A stretch of DNA of 64,000 bases from Xylaria sp. FL1777 (taxonomy: Eukaryota > Ascomycota > Sordariomycetes > Xylariales > Xylariaceae), in the NCBI GenBank assembly GCA_022578965.1, contig MU400622.1, forward strand, positions 1 through 64,000, in the 5' to 3' direction. Positions 1 through 12,199 of the stretch are shown one piece after another. Both the position numbers and the translations under genes were made by a program. Under the pieces are notes generated by a model that saw nothing but the letters and a program-made list of their open reading frames with translations, was not told the DNA's origin and did not search any database. The stretch's first letter is position 1, and every line of letters starts with the position of its first letter.

Positions 1-1913
1 ATAAATTATTTTAATTATTATATAAAGCATAATAACTTTATAATTATATTTATTAAAATAATTAAAATATAATTAGTTTAATTTAATTGTTTAAATTTTT
101 AATATTTATTTATTATTAATAATAAATAATATAATAAAAGTTAATTAATATTATATAAATAATTATAATAATATATTTTTATTATTTAATAAAATAATAT
201 TATATAAATTAAATTAGCTTTAAAACGCTTTATATATATTATTTTTAAGTTTAAATAAACTATTTAAAAATATTTTATTAATTTATTTTATAATTTTTTA
301 TTTAACTAAAAAATTATATTAATAATTATTAATAAGCTTTATATAATTTATTAATAAAAAGATTTTTAAATTATATATTTTAATATAAGCAATTGTTATA
401 TAAGCATAAAGAATTGCTATATAAGCATAACTTTATATAAGCATAACTTTTTTTAGCGATTTTATTAGCTAGAATTAAAGCTTGCTAAAAGTAACTTTTA
501 GCTTTATTTACTTTACTATATTTACTTTTTTAGCTAATTAAGTTAACACATTTTTATTTTATATAAAAATTACTTTTTTTTATTTCTTTAGTGCATTATA
601 TAGCATTTAAAATAAAACCTTATTAAATAATAAAACTTTTAAACAGCATAATTAATTTAAGCATATATTAAAAAATTAGATATAAAGTAAATGTATTGCT
701 ATAATATTTATAGTTATTTTAATTTTTATTAACTTTTTTGCTTTTAAATACTAAGCTATAACTATTATTTTTTAAACTTATTACTTATTGACTTTTTAGT
801 ACTTAATGCAGTAATTTAATTATATGTTTAGCATTAAAAAAACAAAACGCTTTTACTTGTTTTAGTATTGCTATTTTGCATAAAAGTTTGCTTTATTTTA
901 GCTAAAAACAATTTATTTTAATTTTTTTATAACTAATTTTGCTTTTGCTTTATAAGCTAGCTTGCTATAAGTACGTTAGCTTTAATTACAAAATATAATA
1001 ATATGTTTTACGCTATGTTTTTTAGTTAATTATAAAATAAATTAGCAACTTTTAAGTTATAAATATATTAATATAGATTTTTAGCTAAAAACTTATATAA
1101 TTACTAACAAAAATAAACATTTAGCTTAATAAACAAAGTAAAAAAGCTTAGTTTTAAGTAAACTTTATAATAATAAAAAATTTTAAGCTTAATAAAAACT
1201 ATATAATTATTTATGTAATGTTTTATATTAATTAAAAATAAGTTTTGCTTGCTTAATATAAATATTTAAGCAATACTATATTATTTATTAAGTAGTATTA
1301 AGCTTTTTTATAATATAATTATTTAAAGCTTACTTAAATAATCTTTTATAGCTAATAAATAAATATGCTATAACAAAACTTTATTTTAAGCATAAATTTA
1401 AGTAAAGTTACGCTTTTAGTTAGCTATTATTTTTTGTATTATTTTTATAAAATAATATAAATTGCTTATGCTATTTAAAAAATAACTTTTTATATTATTA
1501 TTGCTTGCTTTTATTTTAAAAGTAATTTAAATACTAAAGTTATAATATTAGCAAATATAGCAATATGCTTATTAAAATCTTAAAAGCATTTATGTTTTAT
1601 AAAAATATTGTAATATTAAATGCTAATTATTAAACTTTTAATAAAGCTTAGCTTATGCTTATTTATATTTTGCTTTAGTTTTAGCAAATAGCACTTTTTT
1701 TTATATTATTAAGATATTTTAATAGCTATAAAAAACTTTGTTATTATTAAAGCACTTAGCATTAAACAGCTATTTATTAATAAAATTTAGCTTAACTTAG
1801 CTTTAAGTAAAAAAGTTAACATTTTTGCTATTATTACTAAAAAAGCTGCTGCTTTTATTATAGCTGCTTATTTATTTTTGCTTAGCTTTTAGTAAAACAT
1901 TTGAATTAATATA
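1..1913. other. AT-rich decayed DNA, no gene seen
   Basis: This stretch has TAA/TAG in every frame on both strands and no near-open frame that I could follow. It flanks the LTR retrotransposon on its left. C and G survive mostly as GCT/AGC and ACT/AGT, the contexts expected to escape when CpA, CpG and CpC are mutated, so it looks like the same RIP-type decay as its neighbours. I see no RNA gene or repeat array. Confidence 0.6.
1909..1913. repeat. candidate target-site duplication, left (ATATA)
   Basis: ATATA immediately precedes the left LTR and recurs at 9658-9662 immediately after the right LTR. Five base pairs is the usual duplication length for gypsy integrases. In DNA this AT-rich a chance match is quite possible. 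Confidence 0.5.
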
Positions 1914-2429
1914 TGTTATAAAATGGGCTAACTAGGCTAGTTAAAAGGCCAGGTATAAAAAAAGCATACGCAAAAGGAGTTCTATTTGTTAAAAAAATAT
2001 GTATTTAAACTATTATAAGGGTTTAATGCATAAACTTAACAAATTTAAGCGTTAAGTTTATTAAGCCTTAAATTTAACAAACTTAAGCGTTAAGTTTATT
2101 AAGCTTTAAACTTAAAACAATATAGCATTAAGTTTATTAAAAAAAGCAATATTTATAAATTATTACTATTGTTTTTTTTGTTTATATAATTATGTACTTT
2201 TTATATTTAATTACTTATTTAGTTTTAGTTCTTTAGCTATTAATTTTTTATAACTACTAAGCACTAATATATTTATTATTTTTAAACTTTTAAAACTTTT
2301 ATTAATGTATAATAATAGAAATACTTTAAAAACTTTTTTAATAAACTATTATTAAAAATCTTATTATTACTTATAAATTAAAACTTTAAAAGCAAACCTA
2401 TTATATTAATATATAACAAGTTTATTATA
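1914..2429 (+). repeat. 5' LTR of the chromovirus
   Basis: This repeat aligns without gaps to 9142-9657. It begins TGTTATA and ends TTATA; the canonical terminal CA would read TA after a CpA-to-TpA change. An alternative end is the CA at 2417-2418, but similarity to the other copy continues to 2429 and stops there. About fifty of 516 positions differ between the two copies, all of them transitions as far as I can see. This copy is the more AT-enriched over its last ~170 bp. Confidence 0.92.
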
Positions 2430-5400
2430 CTTTAATAATTTTTTAATTAATAAAACTTAATACATAAAAACAAATATTAATATAAAAAGTTAAATAATAA
2501 ACAATTTATAAAATAAACTTTTAAAAGTATATTAAAAAAATATTTAAAAAACAAAAATACTAAATAGCATTATATAAGTAAATTTTACTTAATAATTAAT
2601 AAACTAGATTTAAGTTATACTACTAAAAACAAAAAGTTAAAAATTAAGTTTAAAAATTTTAAAGACTTTTAAAATTAATAACGTACTAAAACAATAAACC
2701 TTAGCATTTTTACTAGCTATTTTTACTAAAAAAAAAGCAGTAATAAAAAAAAAAAAATTAAGTAATAGCAATAAAAAAAAACTAACGTTAATATTAGTAC
2801 TATAAAACAAACTAATTGCTTTAACTTAAAAAGTAGCTTAAATATTAAACATTATAACTTTTAAACTAGTATAAATATTAATTATAATAATTAAAGCAGC
2901 AATAATAACTACTATTATAATAATAAGTTAAAGCTTTAAATAAATAATTATATTATAACTAATGTTAATATTATTATTAGCAAACTTAATGCTTATTTTT
3001 ATTATTGCTATACTTAAAGTAATAACTTAAAATAAAAAACTTAACTTTTTATTATTATTACTACTTTTATTATTAAAATTATTTATAATATTAAAAATGC
3101 TAAATATTAAAAGTTTTAAACTTATTGCTTTAAAGCTTTATAATAAATTTATAAATATAAAAGCTTTTTTAATTTATGTTAAATTTTATTTAAAATAGCA
3201 CTTTATTATTATTATAAAAAAAAATTAAAAAGTAATAATTACTTTATAATTTTTGTTAAAAAAAGTATTAAAATAGTTTTAATTTATTTTAAAAGATTTT
3301 TTAAAAGCTAACAAGTTAATTAACCTTAAGCTAAAAACAAAAAAAATTTTTAAAAACTACGTTAAGTTTAAAAATTAAATAAAAGCATTATTTAAAAATA
3401 TTTAAAAAGCAAAACATGCAAAAAAAGCACTTTATTGCTTAAAACAAATAAAAGTAGTAATAAATTATGCTATAAAATTTAAACAATTAGTAATAATCTT
3501 AAAATTGCTTAAGCTTGTATTATTTTATTTATTTTATAGTAAACTTAAAACTTAAGTTTAAAACAAACTATGCAAAATAAATAAACTAGCAAAAATTAAT
3601 ATATATATTAATATAGCTATTATAATTAATTAATAATTATTTAATTAGTACTTTAAAACTAAAAAAACTAAAAAAAACAAAAAAAAAATACTTAAAAAAA
3701 TATTAAACAAAAATTTAAGCAAATTAGTAAAGTTTAAAAATAATAACTTTAAAATATATTTAAAGTTAAATGTTATAATTATAAAAAAAAAAAACACTTT
3801 TAAAAACAATGCTAATTTAAAAAAAAAAACAAAAAAAAAGCTATAAAAAAAAAAGATTTTTTAACTTAAGAAAAAAATATAAGTTATAAAAGTTTAAAAT
3901 AACAAAAAATAATAAAGCAATTTAAAAAATATATTTTTAAAGCAAAAATATAAAGTTGCTATTTTAAGTTAAAACAAAAATGCTATATTAAATAAAACTA
4001 AATGCTTTATTTATATAAGTTAAAATAAATAAACATATAAATATTATTTAAAAGCTTTGCAATTATTAAAACAAATTATAAAAAAATATATTTGCTATAT
4101 AAACAATTAAAGTTATTTAATATATAACTTAAAAAAATAGTTTAACTAAAAATAATAAACAACAAAAAATAATAAATTAATATAGTTAATAAACTTATAA
4201 AACTATAAAAACTTTAAACTACTAAAGCTTAAAATATAACCTAAAAAAAGTTATATTTAAAAAAATAAAACTATAACTATAAATAGTATAATTATTAAAC
4301 TAATTATAAACTATTAAAATATTTAGTTGCTAAATAAACTTAAAAAAACAAAACTTATAAAATTTTAAAGCAAAAATAAATAAAATTAAAAGCTATAAAA
4401 AATACTACAAAAAAAGAACTAATAAAAATAAACAAAATATTTTTATAGCTTAAACTGCTTTAAATATAACAAAACAAAAAAGCACTAATAGTTAATACAA
4501 AAATTAATACGTTTTAAAAACTAAAGCTAGTAATTTAATTAATTACTAAAAGTTATTATTATAATAAAACTATAATAAAAAATAATAATAATATTTTATG
4601 TTTAAAAAATTTAAAATATAATAAAGTATTATAAAATTGTTATATAATATATTATTGCTACTAATATTTACTTAATAAATTAAAGAATAATTAGTTTTTT
4701 AAACAAATTATAAAAACAGAAATATTGAATTTTTATAAATTAAAGTGGTTAATTATAACTATAGTTTATTATAAAAATCTACAAAAATTTATAATATTTA
4801 AGGAAAATTTTAATTGCATTTATAATATTATTTTAAAAAAATGTAAAAATAACTACTATAAATATTACTAGTTAATTAAAGTATAATTATATTAAAAAAT
4901 AATTACTAAAAATAAAAAAGCTTAAAAACTGCAATTTAAAGCTTAATTAAAAGCAAAAACAAAACAAAGTATAATAATATCTAAAATATTAAAAAAAACA
5001 AGCACTTAAATATTTTACAAAAAAAAATTAAAAAATAAAATAAGTATTTGCTAAAAAAGCAGCAAATAGCTAAAAAAACTAAAACTTTACGTAAAATTTA
5101 ATATAATAATTAACAAAACTAATTTAAAGTTAAACTTATATATTAAAAAAAAAAATATAATATTTTAATTAACTTAAAAGTACAAGCTAATATAATTTTA
5201 CTTAAAGTAATAAAACAAAATAAAATTCCTTAAAAATATAAGCAAAAATTCTAAAAAATTAAAAGATTTAATAAAAGTACTTCTAGCTATAATAATAATT
5301 ATATATTTAAAAAAACTAAACTTTTTAATATATTTATATAAAAACATAAAAAGCAAATTATATTAAATATTGCTAATATATTTAATTATAACATTATTTT

Positions 5401-5480
5401 AGAAATATTATAGCTAAAAACTAGTAACTTTTTAATTTAATAAAAAGCAAAAATTATTAATTAAAAAAGTAAAAAATAAA
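2430..5480 (+). pseudogene. decayed gag / protease region of the chromovirus
   Basis: The interval between the 5' LTR and the reverse transcriptase is strongly A-rich on the + strand, like the pol coding strand. It is the right length and position for gag and protease. A possible retroviral zinc knuckle starts at 4455: TGC, then a TAT that could derive from TGT three codons later, then CAC at about 4482. The spacing is not a clean CX2CX4HX4C, so this is weak. I could not place a protease active-site triplet. Gag is poorly conserved and mutation is saturating, so the call rests mainly on position. Confidence 0.55.
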
Positions 5481-5789
5481 GCAAAAAAATCAGAAAAATT
5501 ATAAAAAAAATCTTAAACAAAATACTAAAAATATATTATAAATTTTATAAACTATTTAAAAAAAAAAAAAAAAGAAAACTTTTTAAATATAGCTTATAAA
5601 ACTACTATATTCTTATTAAAAAAAAATGTTAACTAAAGCTTTATTAAGTATATTATATAAGCTTAAATAAAACAAACGCTTTATAAAAATACATTTAAAA
5701 AAACCTAACAAAAAAATTCCTAAAAAAGTTTTAATTATTTGCTAAATATTTTATAGTACTAATACTTAAAATAAAAAATAAAAAACAAC

Positions 5790-6330
5790 TAATTAATAAA
5801 AAAAGAAAACTAGTATAGCAAATAATAATTAATTATTAATTATTAAACATAATTACTATTACAAATAAATACTTTTTTATTTTATTAGTAACTATAAAAA
5901 AAAACATTAGTTAAACAAAATAGTTTATAATAATTAATATTTTAAATAAATATTATGCTATTAAAATAGCTAAAAGAAAAAAATAAAAAACTATTATATA
6001 AACAATATATAAACTATATAAGTATATAGTTATACTATAAGAACTATAAAACGTATTAGTTAGCTTTTAATATATAATAATAATAATTTTATAAAAGTTT
6101 TTAAATAAATTTATGTTTATTTACTTAAATAATATTTTAATTTACTTTAAAACACTAAAAAAACACAAAAAACACATAACTTAAGTATTAAAAACACTTA
6201 AACAAGCAAAATTATAACTTAACATAAAAAAATATATATAATATATATAAAAAATTAACTTTTTAAAATTTATAATTACTTTAAAACAAATATAAATTTA
6301 ATAATTAAAAATTAATATAGTATAAAACTA
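5790..6330 (+). pseudogene. reverse transcriptase domain
   Basis: The active-site motif sits at 6122-6145 and reads Y-L-N-N-I-L-I-Y, which is the Ty3/gypsy YLDDILIY with both catalytic Asp codons changed from GAT/GAC to AAT. Downstream in the same frame come K-T-L-K-K-H-K-K-H, recognisable as the SKTLEEHEEH segment that follows this motif in gypsy elements. Upstream lie remnants of the ITIKNRYPLP and conserved Asp/Tyr (D..YY.I) blocks, around 5890-5990. The combination is specific to Ty3/gypsy and excludes copia, LINE and DIRS families. Confidence 0.92.
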
Positions 6331-6574
6331 GAAAATATTTAACTTAGTTACTATTATAAACATATAATAAGCATTAGAATTTTTAAACTATATTTAAATA
6401 TTAATTTAAGATTTTAAGAAAATAACATTTTACTTTATAAAGTATACAAAAAAAAAATATAAAAAAAAATCCTTTTTAATTTTAAAAAAAGCTTAAAAAG
6501 CTTTTAAAAAACTAAAACTAAAAGTTATTTTTAACCTTATAATTAAACTATTTAATTTATAAAAAAAGAAAAAG

Positions 6575-6960
6575 CTAAAAATAAATGCTTTAAATAGTAT
6601 AATTGCAAAAGTTTTAAAATAACTAAAAAACAACAAAAAATAGCACTTAGTAGCTTATTACTTTAAAGCATTATAAAATATAACATTATAATACTTTATA
6701 TATAATAAAGAATTGCTTGCAATTATTATAGTACTTAAAAAATAAAAACTGTTTTTTATAAAAACTGTTTTTTATAAAAACTATAAAGCTAATTAAAATT
6801 TATTTAAATCATTAAAACTTAACAAAATTTATAATTACGCAAAAAATTACTAAACAATATAAAAATTAAATAGTTTTTCTTTTTAAATTTAACTTTAAAA
6901 TATGCTACATTAAAAGAAAAAAAAACATTTAAGCAAACATACTAAACTAACAAAATTAAA
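6575..6960 (+). pseudogene. RNase H domain, split by a 16-bp duplication
   Basis: The first part (codons in phase with 6587) preserves the T-D-A-S block as N-A-(L)-N, then V-A-Y-Y-x-K-A-L and Y-N-K-E-L-L-A-I-I, the hallmark gypsy RNase H segments; the ELLAI stretch at about 6706-6730 is nearly unmutated. The second part (codons at multiples of 3 from 6783) gives N-H-K-N-L-T-K-F, the DHKNLTxF block, then F-N-F-K-I and a K-K-N-I-x-A-N-x-L segment equal to ENxxADxLS. Between the two, the 16-bp unit AAAAACTGTTTTTTAT occurs twice in tandem, shifting the frame by one. Confidence 0.9.
6745..6776 (+). repeat. 16-bp tandem duplication inside RNase H
   Basis: Two adjacent exact copies of a 16-bp unit beginning AAAAACTG. 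Sixteen is not a multiple of three, so the duplication moves the downstream pol frame by one base. This matches the observed phase change between RNase H and integrase. Confidence 0.9.
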
Positions 6961-7189
6961 AAAGATTTAAAGTTTTAAAAAAGAACATTTAAATATTATA
7001 TCCTTAAAAAAATAAAAGCTTAAAAATTAAAGTTATACTTAAAAACTTTACAAATATATAGCTATAATAAGCTTATAATTTAAAAAAGTTAGTATAGCTA
7101 CAAAAGCATAAAAAATTAAAAAATAACAAGCTAATATATAAACGCAAGGTTTACTTACTAAAATTTTTATAAAACAAGTTTATTAAAAA

Positions 7190-8100
7190 GTTTTACAAAT
7201 ATTTATTATATAAACACTAAAAAGCAATAAAAATAGTTAAATAACTATAAAAAAAATATAATTTTTTAAAACTATAAAACATAGTTAAATCTATTATAAA
7301 AAAATGCAATATTTATAACAAAGCTAAAGTAGCTTAATATAAGCTTTATAAATTACTATAACTTATATAAATACTTAAATAAGCATAATATACTATTACT
7401 TAAAATTTTATTATAATATTACTTTTATTAACTAATTTAGTTATAAAAGTATAATATAATAAAATATAAGTTATTATTAATAAATTTACTAAGTATGCTT
7501 ACTTTTTACTGTTTAAAGAAAATATAATAGCTAAACAACTTATATATGCTTTTATATGCTAATATTTAAATAAGCATAAATTACTAAAAAAGATTATTTT
7601 AAACTAAAATAAATTATTTACTTTTAAGTTTAAAACTAATTTTTTTAAACTTATTAGTATTAAATTAAAGTTTTTAACTGCTTATTATTTATAAACAAAT
7701 AAATAAACAAAAAAACTAAACTAAATACTAAAACAATATTTATAAAGTTATATTAATTACTAATAAAACAATTAAATAAAACTATTATTAATAATATAAA
7801 TCTTATATAATATATTAATAAACAAAAATATAAACATATTTTTATATAAAGCTGTTTATAAATAATAAGCAATTATTAAAAAACAAAAAAAAACATTAAT
7901 AAAAATATCTGCTATTTTAACTATAGTACTTTAAGCAAGAATTATTATAACAAAAATTAAAACATTATAAGCTAAACTATAATTACGTTTTTAGTTTTTA
8001 TAATAATAAATATTAGTATACTACAATAAAAAATAAACTAAAGAACTAGCTTTTAAAAAAGAAAACAAGGTTTATTTGCTATAATAAAAACAAAATGCAA
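7190..8100 (+). pseudogene. integrase with HHCC finger and catalytic core
   Basis: Codons in phase with 7305 read Y-Y-K-K-C-N-I-Y-N-K-A-K, the YVxxCDxC(x)K.K end of the gypsy HHCC zinc finger; the second Cys is now TAT. Next come K-L-Y-K-L-L, which is HKPYGLLQPLP-like, and then the first catalytic Asp segment, now A-A-T at 7404-7406 followed by F-I and V/I residues (WDFIV-type) and L-L-L-T. The DD35E Glu region should lie around 7920-7990, where a degraded TE.x.NxTL-like stretch is visible, but I cannot place the Glu with certainty. Confidence 0.85.
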
Positions 8101-8329
8101 ACATTAATATTTTTTAAATTAAAACAAAACAACTAAGCAATAAATTAAAATTTAAAAAACTTAGCTTTTTTAAAATTAAAAAAGTTATTTTATTTATTAA
8201 CTATAAATTATTATTACTAAAAAACATGCAAATTTATTTTATTTTTTACATTTTTTTACTAAAACTAGCACTTATTAAAACACTTATTAAAACATAACTA
8301 AAAATAAAAACAAATTAAAACATTTATAA

Positions 8330-8477
8330 AATTAAAAGTATACTAAATTTTTATTAAAATAATAACAATATTAAATATTTTATTAAATAAAAAGAATATT
8401 TATATGCTAATAATACTTAAAAACCTAAAAAATACCTAAAAACTGCTAAAATAATTATAAATTGGTTTTATTATTAA
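8330..8477 (+). pseudogene. C-terminal chromodomain of the integrase
   Basis: In the integrase frame, codons from 8361 read N-I-K-Y-F-I-K-(stop)-K-E-Y, the Y-L-V-K-W-K-G-Y core of a chromodomain with Trp changed to stop. They are followed by A-N-N-T-(stop)-K-P, the ENTWEP block, and then L-K-T-A-K-I-I-I-N-W-F. Chromodomains in this position direct integration to heterochromatin in chromoviruses. The fit over some forty residues with one stop per expected Trp is convincing. Confidence 0.88.
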
Positions 8478-9141
8478 TACTTTAATTAACTAAAGCTAAA
8501 AAAAAAAAATTAACTTTAAACAAAACATTTAGCGCGTTTTAATTAAGCTTTAAAAAAACAACTAGTAATAACTATGCTACTTTAGCGCACTATTTTTGTT
8601 TTTTAGCTATATAGCGCTTTGTTATTTTAACTTGCTTAAGCTTTTTTAAATTACTTAAATTATAAGCTATAGTAGTAGCTATTTTTTTTTGCTATAGTTT
8701 TTTTTGTTGCTTAAAATAACAAATTTTTGCACTTATTTTTTTATGCTTTTTTATTAGCAAATTTAATTCATTTTTTAGCTTTTTGTGCTAAAAAGTAAAC
8801 TGCTATATTTGCTTTAAAAACAAACCTTTAGCGTTATAATTTGCTTATTTAACTGCAATATATTTAACATATTAATTAAAGTTAAATTTTAATATTAAAC
8901 ATTTTATGCTACAATAATTATAGCAAAAACATAAAGCTATTTTAATTAATTTTAGTTTAATAAAAAAAAGCAAAGCAAAATTTTATTAAGCTTTTTGTTT
9001 AAAACGCAACAAGCAAGGTTTTTTAAAAACTTTACTAGATATAATAAGCACAAAAAACAAAAAACAAGAAATAAAAGAAAAAAACTTACAAAAAAGGAAA
9101 TATAAAATTGTTAAAACAATAATTATAAAAAAAAAAAAAAA
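8478..9141 (+). other. 3' untranslated region of the chromovirus with polypurine-tract remnant
   Basis: After the pol stop the base bias flips from A-rich to T-rich on the + strand. The bias returns to A-rich from about 9050 and ends in fifteen A residues at 9127-9141, directly against the right LTR. That run is the expected location of the polypurine tract, whose G residues would become A under RIP. No coding frame is seen here on either strand. Confidence 0.7.
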
Positions 9142-9657
9142 TGTTATAAAATAAGCTAACTAAGCTAGTTAAAAAGCTAGGTATAAAAAAAGCATGCGCA
9201 AAAAAAGTTCTATTCGTTAAAAAAATATATATTTAAACTACTATAAAGGTTTAATGCATAAACTTAATAAACTTAAGCGTTAAATTTATTAAGCTTTAAA
9301 CTTAACGAACTTAAGCGTTAAGTTTATTAAGCTTTAAACTTAAAACAATATAGCGTTAAGTTTATTAAAAAAAGCAATATTTATAAATTACTACTACTGT
9401 TTTTTTTGTTTATATAATTATGCACTTTTTATATTTAGTTATTTATTTAGTTTTAGTTTTTTAGCTATTAATTTTTTATAACTACTAAGTACTAATATAT
9501 TTATTACTTTTAAACTTTTAAAACCTTTATTAATGCATAGTGGTAAAAGTACTCCAAAAACCTCCCTAATAAACTACTATTAAGGATCCTATTATTACTT
9601 GCAAATCAAGACCCTAAAGGCAAACTTATTATATTAATATATAACAGGTTTGTTATA
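9142..9657 (+). repeat. 3' LTR of the chromovirus
   Basis: This is the gapless partner of 1914-2429, same length. Its last ~170 bp keep noticeably more C and G than the 5' copy; for example GGATCC at 9584-9589 is opposite an A/T-converted stretch. The two LTRs were therefore mutated partly independently after insertion. Confidence 0.92.
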
Positions 9658-9662
9658 ATATA
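9658..9662. repeat. candidate target-site duplication, right (ATATA)
   Basis: Matches ATATA at 1909-1913 on the other side of the element. Low complexity limits its weight. Confidence 0.5.
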
Positions 9663-12199
9663 GTAAATATAAAGTTATTGCTATACTAAAAAAAACTAGT
9701 TATTTAATGCTGCTTTTATTAACTTGTTATAATTAGTAATAATAACTTTAGGCTTTTATATAAATGTTTTAGTTAAAATTTAATAGATATTTTTAGTAAA
9801 AAACTAGAAACCTTTTTGCATTTTTTTGTTCCTTGGGTTAAGGTTAGCAGCGTGTTTATGTGTTTAACTTAGTGAAAATTTCTATTGATTTTCTTACTAA
9901 TAGCTTTTTTGCTTAATTATTTGCTAGCTTTACGTGCTTTTATTTTTGTAATTTGCTAGTTTAATATAATAGTATTTTTATATTGCTTTATTTAAAGCTA
10001 ATTATTTTTTTTTTGCTGCTTAATATACTTAATTTTCTGCGTATTAACTTTTTTGCAATACTATAACCTTTTTAATATATATTATGAAAATTCGTTTATA
10101 AATTTTATTGCTTGTTATTATTGCTTTTTCTTTTTTTTTTTTTTTCTTTGTTTTTATTGCATTTATATTTTTGTTATAGCTTGTTTTTTTTAAGTTGCGC
10201 GCTATTATTAAGCTTATTTTTTAGTGCTTGTTTAATGCTTGTTTAATGCTTGTTTAGCGCTTTTTTAGCTTTTTTTTAGCGCTTTTACTTGTTGTGTTAC
10301 TATTTTTGCTTGCTTTTTTTTAGCGCTTTTATTTGTTATATTGCTATTTTTGCTTGCTTTATTGTTTTTTTTATAGCTTAATTACTATGCTTTTATTAGT
10401 TACTAAACATAATTAGCAAAAACGCAAAAAGGCTTAAGCATAACAAATTATTAAACTAAAACAAAAAGCTGCTTAACTTTTTAGTTAATTTTATATTTTT
10501 TTTTTAACTTGTTTTTTAATAAAAATACTTTAGCACTTATATATTTTTATGTTTTTATTTTACTGCTTTTAACTTTTAATTTGCTTTTGTATTACTGTTA
10601 TTTTATTTATAGCTAATTTTGCTTATTTTTTTTTTTTTTTTTTATAAACGTTTTGTTTTTAACTACTTAATTTTTTTTTATTTATTTTTAAGTACTATTA
10701 CTACTTTTTACTTCTTTATTTAGGCAATTTTTAGAACTGCTATATATAAATAGCTTTGCTTTTTTAAATTTAAATAATAATAATACTACAAATTTTAAAC
10801 TGCTTAAACTAAAACTTTTTTTTTTTTTTGTTTTTTTTGCTTGTTTTTAATTCTAAAGTTTTTTTAGTTTTAATAACTTAAGCTTTTTTAATAGCAACAA
10901 AAGTAATAGCACTGTTTTAAACGCTTTAAAACTAGTTATTTTTTTCTTTTTGATTTTTTTTTTGTTTTTTATGCTTTATATTTTAAATAAGCTTATTGCT
11001 TTATTGCTTAACTTTTTTTTTATTTTATTATAGCAAAATCTCTTTGTTTTTATTGCTAATAAAGCTTTTATTTTTAGCAAGCATTATTTTTTTGCTTTTG
11101 CTTTTTTTTTTTTACTATTAGTTTACTATAATTAGCTTAGCTAGCAGTTTTTCTTTTTATTTAATAATATATATTATTATATATAAGAACAAATTTTGTA
11201 CTTTTATTTTTATTAATGTAACTGTAGTATGCTTTATTTTTTGTTTTTTTTGTTTTTTTTTATTTTTGTTTGTATTGTTAGCCTGCTTATACTTTTAAAA
11301 CAGCTTTTAAAAAATAAAATATTCTAAAACTTAAAGTTTTTAAAAAAACTATAAGTTTTAAAATATTTTGTTTTTTAAAGGCTTTTTTTTTTTATTTTTT
11401 TTAGTTTTAAAATAGTTAGTTTTTTATAAGCTATCTTTTTTTTTTTATAGTTTTTATTTTTATTTTTAGATTTATAATATTAATTTTTTTTTATAAATAA
11501 AGTAATAAATATAGCTAGTTATACATTAAAACATATAACTAATTATTTTATATAAAGCTTTTTAGCTTTTTATATTAATTCTTTAAAACAAAATAATTTT
11601 ATTAACTTTTTTTTATTTTGTGCTAAACTAAAAGCGCTACAAATTCTTTTTTAGCATACTTTTTTTAATGCTAATAAGCTTATGCTTTTTTTTTTGTTTA
11701 TTAAAGCCTTTTGTTATAATATTTATTAATAAATATATATTACTTGTTAATATAACATTAATAGCTATATTATTTAGCTTTGTTTTTTTGCTATATTTTT
11801 TTTAGCAATATTAAATTTAAATTATTTTTTTTTTTTAATTTACTTTATTTTAAAATTTATACTGCATTTTTAACTTAGTAAAACTTTATAAAACTTAAAA
11901 TTTATAGCTTAGCTTTTTTAAATATAGTTTTAATAATACTGTTTATTTTATTTTTTTTGATTTTTTTTTAATTTTTAAATATTAAACTACTTATTTGCTA
12001 TTTAAAATATAAAAACAGTTTATAAAAAACTATATACTATTTACTTTGCATGCTTTTTGTTTATTTATAATTATTGCTTAATATTTTATTAGTTTTGCTT
12101 AAGCTAAAGCAAAAGCAAACATTTAATAAGCTTTAATAAAAAGCTTTAGCTTTTTTTAATATATTTAGTTATAATACGCTATTTTATGTAAATATATAA

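Larger units (their letters stand above)
5480..8477 (+). pseudogene. pol: decayed pol: RT, RNase H, integrase, chromodomain
   Basis: This is the polyprotein region that would have copied the element's RNA into DNA and integrated it. Reverse transcriptase and RNase H read in one frame (codons starting at 6122, 6587). Integrase and chromodomain read in the next (7305, 8361). The switch falls exactly at a tandem 16-bp duplication (6745-6776); removing one unit joins the frames. I saw no other indel over about 2.7 kb. In-frame stops are TAA/TAG only. Asp codons appear as AAT, Gly as AGT/AAA, Cys as TAT and Ser/Pro as TTT, all explained by transitions. The frame ends at TAA near 8475, followed by about 660 bp of T-rich 3' untranslated sequence. 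Confidence 0.9.
1914..9657 (+). mobile_element. Ty3/gypsy chromovirus LTR retrotransposon, RIP-inactivated
   Basis: This is a full-length LTR retrotransposon of 7,744 bp. Two 516-bp direct repeats bound an internal region of about 6.7 kb. Reading that region with TAA/TAG as mutated Gln/Arg/Trp codons gives, in order, reverse transcriptase, RNase H, HHCC integrase and a C-terminal chromodomain. The integrase lies after the reverse transcriptase, which is the Ty3/gypsy order, and the terminal chromodomain marks the chromovirus clade. A 15-A run directly precedes the right LTR, where a polypurine tract belongs. ATATA flanks both outer ends as a possible 5-bp target duplication, but it is low complexity. 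The element cannot be mobile: dozens of stops interrupt every frame. Confidence 0.93.

Noticed and set aside
1914..2418. LTR ending at the CA at 2417-2418
   Set aside because: It gives a TG...CA element, but homology between the two copies continues eleven bases further and stops where the matching ATATA flank begins. Kept as an alternative boundary only.
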